This document shows, in pieces, positions 23,486 through 31,102 of a stretch of 32,720 nt of DNA (the stretch's first letter is position 1; each line of letters begins with the position of its first letter). The stretch is from Enterovirga sp. (lineage in GTDB: Bacteria > Pseudomonadota > Alphaproteobacteria > Rhizobiales > Beijerinckiaceae), in contig NZ_JAQGKF010000121.1 of assembly GCF_028290205.1 (NCBI RefSeq), positions 1 to 32,720 on the forward strand. Reading direction: 5' to 3'. The translations under genes were made by a program, and so were the position numbers. Under the pieces are notes generated by a model that ran no database searches, was not told where the DNA came from, and was given only the letters and a program-made list of their open reading frames with translations.

Positions 23486-24184
23486 TCAGTCCTCCTGGTC
23501 GACCGGGCTCTCGCCGCCGGCCTGCAGCGACAGGAAGCGGGCCACCGATTGCAGATGCCGCCGCATCGCAGTCTCGGCCTCCGGTCCCTGCCGGGTCGCC
23601 ACGGCCTCCACGATGGCGCCGTGTTCGTGCGAATAGCGGTGCTGCCGCTCGGCCGTGAGCGCGCTTTCCCACAATGAGGCCCAGGCCGGCTGCTGCCGCA
23701 CGGTGTTGATGGCGTCGAACAGCGCCAGCAGCAGCACGTTGCGGGAGGCGGCCACGATGGACCGGTGCAGCGTCGCGTCCCAGCGGCCGTAATTGGAATA
23801 GTTCGGCGCCGCGTTGCTCTTGTCGAGGCAGACGCGCAGATGCGCGATGTCTTCGGCCGTGGCCCGCATCGCGGCGAACCGCGCCGCGCGCGGCTCCACC
23901 ACCAGCCGAACCTCCATCACCTCCGTCGGGCTGGTCAGGCCACTGATCAGGGCGAGGTCGGTCGAGGTGTTGACGGGGCGCGACCCGACAAACGTCCCTT
24001 GCCCGACATGGCGCCAGATGCGGCCCTCCGCCTCGAGGCGGGCGAGCTCCGCCCGCAGCAGAGTGCGGCTCACGCCGAGCTCGGCCGAGAGTTCGCGCTC
24101 CGGCGGCAGGCGGGTCGCGACCGGATAGCGGTTACTGTTCAGGAGGGCGCGCAATTGTTGGCCGACCCGCTCGGTCTTGCTCAT
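23486..24184 (-). CDS. GntR/FadR-family transcriptional regulator with FCD domain
   Basis: 232-residue repressor-type regulator. The winged helix spans about 5-70 ('RLPPERELSAELGVSRTLLRAELARLEAEGRI', described over 23-54, then 'VGQGTFVG'). The all-helical FCD ligand domain follows (about 85-220) with candidate metal or ligand His residues in 'DATLHRSIVAASRN' and 'EHGAIVEAVATRQG' and 'RRHLQSV'. Such proteins sense organic acids or acyl-CoA-like metabolites. The ATG at 24184 is where the HTH homology begins; the open frame extends further upstream without support. It is divergent from the amidohydrolase gene, and a perfect palindrome in the shared gap is its probable operator. Confidence 0.9.
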   Translation of the reverse strand: MSKTERVGQQLRALLNSNRYPVATRLPPERELSAELGVSRTLLRAELARLEAEGRIWRHVGQGTFVGSRPVNTSTDLALISGLTSPTEVMEVRLVVEPRAARFAAMRATAEDIAHLRVCLDKSNAAPNYSNYGRWDATLHRSIVAASRNVLLLALFDAINTVRQQPAWASLWESALTAERQHRYSHEHGAIVEAVATRQGPEAETAMRRHLQSVARFLSLQAGGESPVDQED

Positions 24185-24258
24185 TCGTCCACCCCGTATG
24201 CCGGCGTGAGGTGCTCCCGGGCCGGCTTCATACACCGGCTCCGACCGGATAGGCGATA

Positions 24259-24279
24259 GGACCAATTGCTTATTGGTCC
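24259..24279. promoter_or_regulatory. Palindromic operator, probably for the adjacent GntR/FCD regulator
   Basis: Perfect inverted repeat GGACCAAT-TGCTT-ATTGGTCC (8-bp arms, 5-nt spacer) in the AT-richer 244-nt gap between the divergent regulator and amidohydrolase genes. A further GACCA half-site lies at 24290-24294. The TGGTC/GACCA core matches the style of FadR-subfamily operators. It is 75 nt from the regulator start and 150 nt from the amidohydrolase start, suited to control both. I could not place the promoter hexamers. Confidence 0.68.
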
Positions 24280-24428
24280 ATACGGCAAAGACCAGGCTTA
24301 TTCGCAGATAACCGAAGCACTTAGGATGAGGCTGTTTCCGACTTCTATGCCTCGTTGACTCCAATTTCGGATTTGGCGCACCTTGCTGCGGCGCGTTGGC
24401 GCGATTGGTGCATGGGGCGGTCCGAACG

Positions 24429-26096
24429 ATGCCGGTACACGACACGATCATCCGTGGAGGGCGTATCATCACGCTCGATGGCGACTCGCGGGTCGTCGAG
24501 GCCATGGGCGTGCGCGACGGCCGCATTTCGGCGGTGGGCACCGAGCCGGAGGTGATGAGCGGCCGGGGGCCGCACACCACCGTTCTCGACGTATCGGGTC
24601 AGACCGTCATTCCGGGCTTTTTCGACGCCCACCCGCATATGGACCGGCAGGGCCTCAAGGCCCGTGGCGGCATTCCGCTCGACGGCTGCCGGTCGATCGC
24701 CGAGATCCTGGAGGTGGTGCGGACCGCCGTCGCCGCGACGCCGAAGGGCGAGTGGATCGTCCTGATGCCGATGGGCACGCCCCATACGGATTATGTGTAC
24801 CGGCCCGAGCAATTGGCTGAGGGGCGCTTTCCGACCCGGCACGATCTCGATCCGGTCTCGCCCGATCACCCGGTCTTCATCAGGGCCCCGTGGGGATGGT
24901 GGAGCCACCGGCCGTTTCCGACGGTCGCGAATTCCCGGGCGCTGGCCATCGCCGGCGTCACCCGGCACAGCAAGCCGCCCTACAACACGCAGATGCTCAC
25001 CGACGAGAGCGGCGAGCCGACCGGCGTGTTCCTGGACCGCAACTACGCTCCCCTGATGGAGTACACGCTGTTCAAATGCGTGCCGCGGTTCACCTACGAG
25101 GACCGCATCGCCGGGGTCCGGCTCGGCTCAGCCGCCTATAGCGCGGCCGGCACGACCTCAGGCTACGAGGGGCACGGCCTGACGCCGCCGCTGATCGACG
25201 CCTATCGCCAGGTCCACGCCCGGGGCGACCTCACGGTCCGGATGCAGATTCCGCTCAGCGTGCCGTCGGCGGCCTTCGACAACCGCAAGATCACCGACCT
25301 TCTGCACCACTGGGCGAGCGACCTGCGCGACCGCGGCAGCGGCGACGGCCTGCTGCGGTTCGAGGGGATCTGCGTGGATGTGGGCGACGCCACGGTGGCA
25401 GCCACCATCGCGCAGGATTACCCCTATGAGCAGTGGGCCGGGCACTTCTACCAGTCGCTGTCGCACGAGCGCTTCGTGGAGATCGGCGTCGCGGCCGCCC
25501 GCCTCGGCATCCGGCTGAACTGCCTCGTCTGCTACGACCTCGAGCGCGTTCTGCGGGCCTATGAGGCGATCAACGAGCAGGTCGACATCACCGAGCGGCG
25601 CTGGGTCATCATCCATGTGATCACGGCGAGCGACGACCAGATCAGGCGCATCAAGAAGCTCGGCCTGATCGCGACCGTGACGCCCGGCTTCATGTTCATG
25701 GCGTCGGACCGGTTCGGGCTCGACAAGCTGCGCGACGAGGGGATCCCGATCCGTCGTCTCCTGGATGCCGGGGTGCCGGTCGCGCTGTCGACCGACAACG
25801 TCCCCTATTCGATGCTGTTTGCCATGTGGCAGGCGCTGTCCCGCTTTGACGGCGATTCCGGCACCAAGCTCGGCCCGAGCCACCTCACGCGCGAGGAAGC
25901 GCTGCGGATCAGCACCGTCACGGGCCACCAGCTGGTCTGGGCGGAAAACGATCGCGGCCCGCTCGAACTCGGACGCGCCGCGGATTTCGTGGTCCTGGCG
26001 GACGACCCGCTGACCTGCCCCGAGGACTCGATCAAGGACATCGCGGTCGAGCGCACCTTCGTGGCGGGCCGGCAGGTTTTCGCGCGCTCGGTCTGA
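24429..26096 (+). CDS. Amidohydrolase family 3 (YtcJ-like) metal-dependent hydrolase
   Basis: 555-residue amidohydrolase-superfamily enzyme. An N-terminal beta-sandwich ('TIIRGGRIITLDGDSRVVEA') precedes 'GFFDAHPHMD' with metal ligands His68 and His70; later come 'WVIIHVITASDDQI' (about 396-409) and 'GVPVALSTDNVPYSM' with the catalytic-type Asp, and the sandwich closes near 'GRAADFVVLADDPLTC'. Relatives hydrolyse amides, N-acyl groups or cyclic amides; the substrate is unknown. ATG 24429 is chosen over an upstream TTG at 24396 because the domain begins there. It faces the GntR-type gene across the palindrome and is followed 44 nt later by a TRAP binding protein, implying a catabolic operon. 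Confidence 0.9.
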   Translation: MPVHDTIIRGGRIITLDGDSRVVEAMGVRDGRISAVGTEPEVMSGRGPHTTVLDVSGQTVIPGFFDAHPHMDRQGLKARGGIPLDGCRSIAEILEVVRTAVAATPKGEWIVLMPMGTPHTDYVYRPEQLAEGRFPTRHDLDPVSPDHPVFIRAPWGWWSHRPFPTVANSRALAIAGVTRHSKPPYNTQMLTDESGEPTGVFLDRNYAPLMEYTLFKCVPRFTYEDRIAGVRLGSAAYSAAGTTSGYEGHGLTPPLIDAYRQVHARGDLTVRMQIPLSVPSAAFDNRKITDLLHHWASDLRDRGSGDGLLRFEGICVDVGDATVAATIAQDYPYEQWAGHFYQSLSHERFVEIGVAAARLGIRLNCLVCYDLERVLRAYEAINEQVDITERRWVIIHVITASDDQIRRIKKLGLIATVTPGFMFMASDRFGLDKLRDEGIPIRRLLDAGVPVALSTDNVPYSMLFAMWQALSRFDGDSGTKLGPSHLTREEALRISTVTGHQLVWAENDRGPLELGRAADFVVLADDPLTCPEDSIKDIAVERTFVAGRQVFARSV

Positions 26097-26140
26097 TCCC
26101 GCCCTTGGGTTGTCGCCCTTACAGCTAGTGGAGATGCATC

Positions 26141-27244
26141 GTGGACCGTCGATCGTTCCTGACGCGCACAGCCCTGGGATCCGCCGCAGCCTCGGCCGCC
26201 GCGACCATCGCGGCACCCGCCATCGCCCAGTCGCAGCCCACGGTGAAGTGGCGGCTGACGTCGAGCTTTCCGAAGAGCCTGGACGCGATCTATGGCGGGG
26301 CCGAGCTGATCTCCAGGAAGGTGGCCGGGCTCACCGACGGCAAGTTCACCATCCAGGTTTTCGCGGCCGGCGAGATCATGGGCGGATTGCAGGCGCTCGA
26401 CGGCGTGCAGAACGCCACCGTCGAGGCGGGTCACACGATGACCTATTACTACATCGGCAAGGATCCGACCTCGGCTTTCAGCGCCGCCATCCCGTTCGGG
26501 CTCAATTCACGCCATCAGGTCGCCTGGATGTCACAGGGCGGCGGCATGGAACTGATGAACGAATTCTGGAAGCAATATAACGTCTTCTGCATCCCGGCCG
26601 GGAACACGGCGGCCCAGATGGGCGGCTGGTTCCGGCGGGAGATCAAGACCGTCGAAGATCTGAAAGGGCTGAAGTTCAGGGTCGGGGGCCTGGCCGGGCA
26701 GGTGCTCAGCAAGCTCGGCGTCATCCCGCAGCAGATCCCGGCCGGCGACATCTATCCGGCGCTGGAGCGCGGCGTGATCGACGCGGCCGAGTGGCTCGGG
26801 CCCTACGACGACGAGAAGCTCGGGCTGAACAAGGTCGCCCGCTACTACTACTATCCGGGCTGGTGGGAGGGCACCGCCCAGGTCTCCATGCTGGTGAACC
26901 TGGATGCCTGGAACGCCCTGCCGGCGCAGTACAAGCTGGCCCTGGAGACGGCCTGCGAGGCCACCACCTCGTGGATGATGGCCCGCTACGACGCGCTGAG
27001 CCCGCCCGCTTTGCGCCGGCTCGCAGCCTCTGGCACGGAGTTCCGCGCCTTCCCCCGGGAGGTCATGGAGGCCTGCTACCGGGCTGCCCTGGAGCTCTAC
27101 GACGAGCTTGCGGCCTCGAACCCGAATTTCAAGAAGGTGTACGAGCCCTGGCGCAAGTTTATGGAAGACGAGCACCTCTGGTTCCGCGTCGCCGAGCACA
27201 CCTTTGACACCTTCATGTACAGCCGGCCCCTCCGGTCTCGCTGA
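26141..27244 (+). CDS. TRAP transporter substrate-binding protein, DctP family (TakP-like)
   Basis: 367-residue periplasmic binding protein. It begins with a twin-arginine signal (MDRRSFLTRTALG) ending 'APAIAQ' near residue 30. 'SSFPKSLDAIYGGAE', 'MGGWFRREIKTVEDLKGLKFR' (seen in part), 'GDIYPALERGVIDAAEWLGPY' and 'YYYYPGWWEG' are characteristic of the TakP/2-oxoacid-like DctP clade. A carboxylate is therefore a likely ligand. GTG 26141 has GGAG 7 nt upstream. The DctQ and DctM membrane subunits, normally adjacent, are absent here, so it must use permeases encoded elsewhere or serve a sensor. Confidence 0.92.
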   Translation: MDRRSFLTRTALGSAAASAAATIAAPAIAQSQPTVKWRLTSSFPKSLDAIYGGAELISRKVAGLTDGKFTIQVFAAGEIMGGLQALDGVQNATVEAGHTMTYYYIGKDPTSAFSAAIPFGLNSRHQVAWMSQGGGMELMNEFWKQYNVFCIPAGNTAAQMGGWFRREIKTVEDLKGLKFRVGGLAGQVLSKLGVIPQQIPAGDIYPALERGVIDAAEWLGPYDDEKLGLNKVARYYYYPGWWEGTAQVSMLVNLDAWNALPAQYKLALETACEATTSWMMARYDALSPPALRRLAASGTEFRAFPREVMEACYRAALELYDELAASNPNFKKVYEPWRKFMEDEHLWFRVAEHTFDTFMYSRPLRSR

Positions 27245-27260
27245 GCCGCCGTCCGGCACC

Positions 27261-27614
27261 GTGTCCGAGGAACCCGGTGCGGCGCCGGCGTGCCGGTATT
27301 CGGGCCCTCAGGGCACCTGCGACGGCTCGGGCCGCCTCAGGTCCGAGATCGCCGACGCCTCCCATCAGCCGTGCCCGGCTTGCGCGACCGAGGATTATCT
27401 GAAGGTCGCCAAGGAGCGGGCGGAGCGCCGGCAGTTCCGGCTTCGCGGCTGCCCGTGCTGCCCGGAGGGCGCATCCGGGCTCGACATCTGGCTGGTGCTC
27501 CTCGAGATCGCGCTCAAAAGCAACCGGCCGGCCACGGAGGCTGCGCTGCCCAAGCTCGGGCTGATCCGGGCCATCGGGCCGGACCAGTCCGTCGTCGCTC
27601 TCGACTACCGCTGA
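27261..27614 (+). CDS. Cys-rich small protein, possible zinc binder, unknown function
   Basis: 117-residue protein from GTG 27261, 16 nt after the TRAP gene; no Shine-Dalgarno is visible, so coupling is likely. Codon third positions are strongly GC, as in real genes here. Seven Cys fall in three groups: Cys11 and Cys20 ('CDGSG', like half of a DnaJ zinc motif), Cys38 and Cys41 ('CPAC'), and Cys64, Cys66, Cys67 ('GCPCCP'). A hydrophobic helical tail ('GLDIWLVLLEIALKSN') follows. I recognise no family. It might bind zinc or an Fe-S centre. It ends 63 nt from the convergent ABC binding-protein gene. Confidence 0.62.
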   Translation: MSEEPGAAPACRYSGPQGTCDGSGRLRSEIADASHQPCPACATEDYLKVAKERAERRQFRLRGCPCCPEGASGLDIWLVLLEIALKSNRPATEAALPKLGLIRAIGPDQSVVALDYR

Positions 27615-27630
27615 CGCACTTCGCGTGCCG

Positions 27631-27647
27631 GCGCCGCGAGGCGGCGC
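27631..27647. terminator. Hairpin between convergent genes
   Basis: GCGCCGC-GAG-GCGGCGC, a perfect 7-bp stem with a 3-nt loop in the 63-nt gap between two converging genes. It could end transcription from both sides; no T-run on either strand. Confidence 0.45.
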
Positions 27648-27677
27648 AGCGCTCCACCCGCGGCCGCCCTGGCTCGC

Positions 27678-28703
27678 CTAGCCGAAGCGGGCGAGCGCCT
27701 TTTCCACAAACCTGTCAGTGAACGTCGTCTCGAGCTGGAACTGGCTCTCGGAGAGGGACCGCTCCGCCCTCAGCAGCGTTTTCAGCGTGTTGCGGGCGCC
27801 CTCGATGCCGATCCGGCCGTCCTTGGAAATGCCCTCCCGGCCCTTCTCGAAGGCCGCGAGGTAGAGGTCCGGGTCCCCCGCCAGGTAGGCGGGTGGCACA
27901 ACGGCGAGAAGATCGGCCGGCTGCGCCGTGCGGAGCCAGACCAGGCTTCGCACCATCGCGTTGGTGAGGGCCTGGACGGTGCCGGGCCTGCTCTGCACGA
28001 AGGCCTCCTCCGTATAGAGGCAGCCCGACGGCACGGGGCCGCCGAACAGGTCGCGCGTGCCCTCCGTGGTTCGGACGTCGTAGATGATCTTGGCGCCGGC
28101 CGTGCGTTCGGCCTGGGTCACGGCCGGGTCGATGTTCGAGATCGCGTCGATGCGGTCGTGCAGGAGAGCCGCGATCGCGCTTGCGCCCGATCCGACCCCG
28201 ATAAAGGAGACATCCTTGGGGCCGAGGCCGCCCCGGGCCAGGATGATCTCCGCAAAGGTCTGCGAGCCGGCACCGGGCGCCGTCACGCCGATCCGGGCTC
28301 CCTTCAGGTCGGCGGGTGACCGGTAGGTCGCGGCCAGCTTGCGGGAGATCGCGAAGGCGAAGTTGGGATAGCGACCCTGGGCCACGAAGGCCTGGATGCG
28401 CAGTCCCTTAGGCTGGATCGAGACCACGTGCTCGAAGGCGCCGGAGGCGACGTCGATGCTGCCCCCGACCAGCGCCTGCATGGTCCGCGAGCCCCCGGTG
28501 AAGTCGCTGAACCGAGGCGTGAGCCCCTCCTCGCGGAAATAGCCGAGCCGCTCGGCGACGGTGAGCGGGAGGTAGTAGAGCGAGGCGCGGCCCCCGACGC
28601 CGATATGGACGTCCGCCAGTTCCACGGCCGGCTGCTGCGCTCTCAGCGGCCCGCCGCCCGCCGCGGCCGCAAGGCCCGCCAGCACGGTTCGACGTGAGAT
28701 CAT
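27678..28703 (-). CDS. ABC transporter substrate-binding protein (NMT1/SsuA/TauA-like)
   Basis: 341-residue periplasmic binding protein. The N terminus is Tat-like (MISRRTVLAG), with a signal ending near 'LRAQ' (about residue 22). 'YYLPLTVAERLGYFREEGL', 'MQALVGGSIDVASGAFEHVV', 'LKGARIGVTAPGAGSQTFAE' and 'DPAVTQAE' are typical of NitT/TauT-type binding proteins for small sulfonates, nitrate, thiamine precursors or aromatic acids. GGGAGGAG lies 5 nt before the ATG. It is the last gene of the CoA-transferase operon, 89 nt after the third transferase. No ABC permease or ATPase genes are adjacent. The ligand is unknown. Confidence 0.9.
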   Translation of the reverse strand: MISRRTVLAGLAAAAGGGPLRAQQPAVELADVHIGVGGRASLYYLPLTVAERLGYFREEGLTPRFSDFTGGSRTMQALVGGSIDVASGAFEHVVSIQPKGLRIQAFVAQGRYPNFAFAISRKLAATYRSPADLKGARIGVTAPGAGSQTFAEIILARGGLGPKDVSFIGVGSGASAIAALLHDRIDAISNIDPAVTQAERTAGAKIIYDVRTTEGTRDLFGGPVPSGCLYTEEAFVQSRPGTVQALTNAMVRSLVWLRTAQPADLLAVVPPAYLAGDPDLYLAAFEKGREGISKDGRIGIEGARNTLKTLLRAERSLSESQFQLETTFTDRFVEKALARFG

Positions 28704-28792
28704 GATGCTCCTCCCGCTGGTGTGGTCGTTGGGGCGTCGTCCGTCTGCGTGCTGTCCTTCTCGTGCGGCGCGGGGGCGGTCCGGCGGCCTTG

Positions 28793-29899
28793 TCAGCGGC
28801 CGATCACCTCCGCGGTATGCTCGCCCTGGGACGGGCCCCGGGTCGCGACCCGCCCGGGCTCGCGCGCGAACTTGAACGGGGTGCCGATCCGGAGCGTGCC
28901 GTCGGGCTCTTCGAGAATCATCTCGCGCTCCCGCAGCGTCGGTTGCAGCAGCCCTTCCGCCAAGTCGTTCACCGGCGCGTAGCAGACGTCGAGCTGGGAC
29001 AGATACGCGTCCCATTCGTCGCGGGACCGGGTCCGGAAGGTCTCCGTGAGGAACGCCCGGACCGGGTCCTGCACGGGCCCGGCGGGCTGCCTGCAGAGCC
29101 CGACGAGGTCGGGCCGGCCGAGCGCCGTCAGAAGGGTCTCGGCGAATTTGTGCTCCGAGCCGGACAGCACCAGGAACTTGCCGTCCGCGGTTTCGTAGAT
29201 GTTGTAGAACGCCGCGCCGCCATAGAGCCGCTCGGTCTCGAGCCGGGGCGGCGTGCCGCTGCCGAGCGCGTCGTGAGCGATCGGCGCCGTCCAGGTCATC
29301 AGCGTGTCGAGCATGGACACGTCGATGAAATCGCCCTCTCCCGTCGTTCCCCGCCGTAGCAGCGCCATCAGGATGGCCGAGAGGCCGGTCAGGGCGAGAG
29401 AGATGTCGGCCATCGGCAGGGCCGGCATGACGGGTCGCCCGTCGGTCCCGCGGGCCAGGCTGAGCACGCCCGAGATCGCCTGCGCGCCGAGATCGTGCGA
29501 GGGCCGCTGCGCCCGCGGACCGGTCTGGCCGAAGGCCGACAGGGCGCAGTAGACGATCCGGGGATTGATGGCCCGGATCGCCTCGTAGTCGATGCCGAGC
29601 CTGCGGGCGACGCCGGGCCGGAAGGATTCGACGATCACATCGGCCCGGCGGGCGAGCTCGTGAAAGGCGGCCAGCCCGGCTTCCGATTTCAGATCCAGCT
29701 CGCAGCTCTTCTTGCCGCGCTGCGTGTTGCGGAAATAGACCGTCTGGCCGCCGACATCGGGTCCGAGCGTGCGGGTCGGCTCGCCGTCGCGGCTCTCGAT
29801 CTTGATCACCTCGGCGCCGTGATCGGCCATGCACATGGCGATGTAGGGGCCGGGCAGGAAGCGCGACAGATCGAGGACGAGCAGGCCTTCGAGCTTCAT
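28793..29899 (-). CDS. Class III CoA-transferase, CaiB/BaiF family (third in tandem)
   Basis: 368-residue CoA-transferase family III protein. It opens 'LEGLLVLDLSRFLPGPYIAM', has 'MADHGAEVIKIES', 'RGKKSCELDLKSEAG', 'VIVESFRPGVARRLG' and 'LPMADISLALTGL' with the conserved catalytic Asp165, and the C-terminal 'DAYLSQLDVCYAPVNDL'. Such enzymes move CoA between organic acids through an Asp-CoA anhydride, or racemise acyl-CoAs. 'SHDLGAQ' (His135-Asp136) resembles the racemase His motif but is less clear than in its upstream neighbour. The ATG is 2 nt after the neighbouring stop, so coupled. Confidence 0.92.
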   Translation of the reverse strand: MKLEGLLVLDLSRFLPGPYIAMCMADHGAEVIKIESRDGEPTRTLGPDVGGQTVYFRNTQRGKKSCELDLKSEAGLAAFHELARRADVIVESFRPGVARRLGIDYEAIRAINPRIVYCALSAFGQTGPRAQRPSHDLGAQAISGVLSLARGTDGRPVMPALPMADISLALTGLSAILMALLRRGTTGEGDFIDVSMLDTLMTWTAPIAHDALGSGTPPRLETERLYGGAAFYNIYETADGKFLVLSGSEHKFAETLLTALGRPDLVGLCRQPAGPVQDPVRAFLTETFRTRSRDEWDAYLSQLDVCYAPVNDLAEGLLQPTLREREMILEEPDGTLRIGTPFKFAREPGRVATRGPSQGEHTAEVIGR

Positions 29900-29901
29900 G
29901 G

Positions 29902-31068
29902 TCAGCCCTCCCGGCCGATGGCGCGCGCCGCCGTCAGGCTCCTGATGCGGTCGGCCGAGAAGCCCCAGGCCGCGAGCGCCGCCTCGGTCTGCGCGCCAAA
30001 GGCCGGCGGCGGGCCTTTGATGCTGGACGGCGTGCGGCTGAAGCGGGGCGCGGGCGCCGGCTGCACGATGCCGTCGACCTCGACAAAGCTGCCGCGCGCC
30101 TGGTTATGGGGGTGACTCGCCGCCTCCGTGAAGCTCAGCACGGGCGCGAAGCACACATCCGTGCCCTCCAGGATCTCGCACCACTCGGCGCGGGTCTTCT
30201 GCCGGAAGCGCTCGGCGAAGATGTCGCACAGCGCCGGCCAGCCTTGCTTGTCGAACTGGCCGGGCAGAGCCGCCGCGTCGAGGCCCAGCATGTCGACCAG
30301 CATGTCGTAGAACTTCGCCTCCACAGCGCCGACCGAGACGAACTTCCCGTCGCGCGTCTCGTAGCAGCGCCAGAACGGCGCGCCGCCGTCGATGAAATTG
30401 TCCTCGCGCTGCTCGGACCAGTGCCCGACCGAGGCGAGCCCAAAACAGGCGAGCGCCAGGTAGGCCGAGCCCTCCGTCATGGCGACGTCCACGACCTGTC
30501 CGAGGCCCGACGAGCGCGCCTCGAGGATCGCGGCCAGGAGCCCCATGGCCAGGAACATGGCGCCGCCGCCCATGTCCCCCACCACGTTGAGGGGCGGCAC
30601 GGGGCGCTCCCGCGGGCCGATGGCGTGCAGCACGCCGGAGAGCGAGATGTAGTTGATGTCGTGGCCGGCTGCCTGGGCGAGAGGGCCCGTCTGGCCCCAG
30701 CCGGTCATGCGGCCGAACACGAGGCGCGGGTTGCGGGCGAGGCAGACATCGGGCCCGAGGCCGAGCCGCTCCATCACGCCCGGGCGCAGCGGATCCACCA
30801 GCGCGTCGGCCTTCTCGACCAGCGCGAGCACGGTCTCGATTCCGTCGGGGTTCTTCAGGTCGACCGCGATCGAGGGCCGCCCGCGGCGCCGGATATCGGC
30901 CTCCGGGCCGGCGAATTCGAAGCCCAGCCCGCTCGGCTCGCGCCGGTCGATGCGGACGATGTCCGCGCCCATGTCGGCCAGCAGCGAGCAGCACAGGGGC
31001 GAGGGCCCGATGCCGGCGATCTCGACGATCCTGACGCCGCTGAGCGGCCCCCCGTTCTTTTGTGCCAA
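29902..31068 (-). CDS. Alpha-methylacyl-CoA racemase-like CaiB/BaiF protein (second in tandem)
   Basis: 388-residue family III protein closest in motif to alpha-methylacyl-CoA racemases, which invert the methyl-bearing C2 of branched acyl-CoAs. 'GHDINYISLSGVLHAIG' holds His136, 'NVVGDMGGGAMFLAMG' Asp165 and 'SVGAVEAKFYDML' Glu250. These line up with the His126/Asp156/Glu241 set of Mycobacterium tuberculosis MCR at nearly constant offset. The N-terminal 'GGPLSGVRIVEIAGIGPSPL' also fits. It lies 34 nt after the first transferase gene and 2 nt before the third. A branched or arylpropionyl-CoA intermediate is a reasonable guess; a plain transferase is the alternative. Confidence 0.9.
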   Translation of the reverse strand: MAQKNGGPLSGVRIVEIAGIGPSPLCCSLLADMGADIVRIDRREPSGLGFEFAGPEADIRRRGRPSIAVDLKNPDGIETVLALVEKADALVDPLRPGVMERLGLGPDVCLARNPRLVFGRMTGWGQTGPLAQAAGHDINYISLSGVLHAIGPRERPVPPLNVVGDMGGGAMFLAMGLLAAILEARSSGLGQVVDVAMTEGSAYLALACFGLASVGHWSEQREDNFIDGGAPFWRCYETRDGKFVSVGAVEAKFYDMLVDMLGLDAAALPGQFDKQGWPALCDIFAERFRQKTRAEWCEILEGTDVCFAPVLSFTEAASHPHNQARGSFVEVDGIVQPAPAPRFSRTPSSIKGPPPAFGAQTEAALAAWGFSADRIRSLTAARAIGREG

Positions 31069-31102
31069 CCCCGTGCTCCCTCTTGCCCGCTCCGCGGGTG
31101 TC

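Noticed and set aside
28704-29834. N-terminal extension of the ABC binding protein into the CoA-transferase region
   Set aside because: The signal peptide and a strong ribosome-binding site mark the start at 28703.
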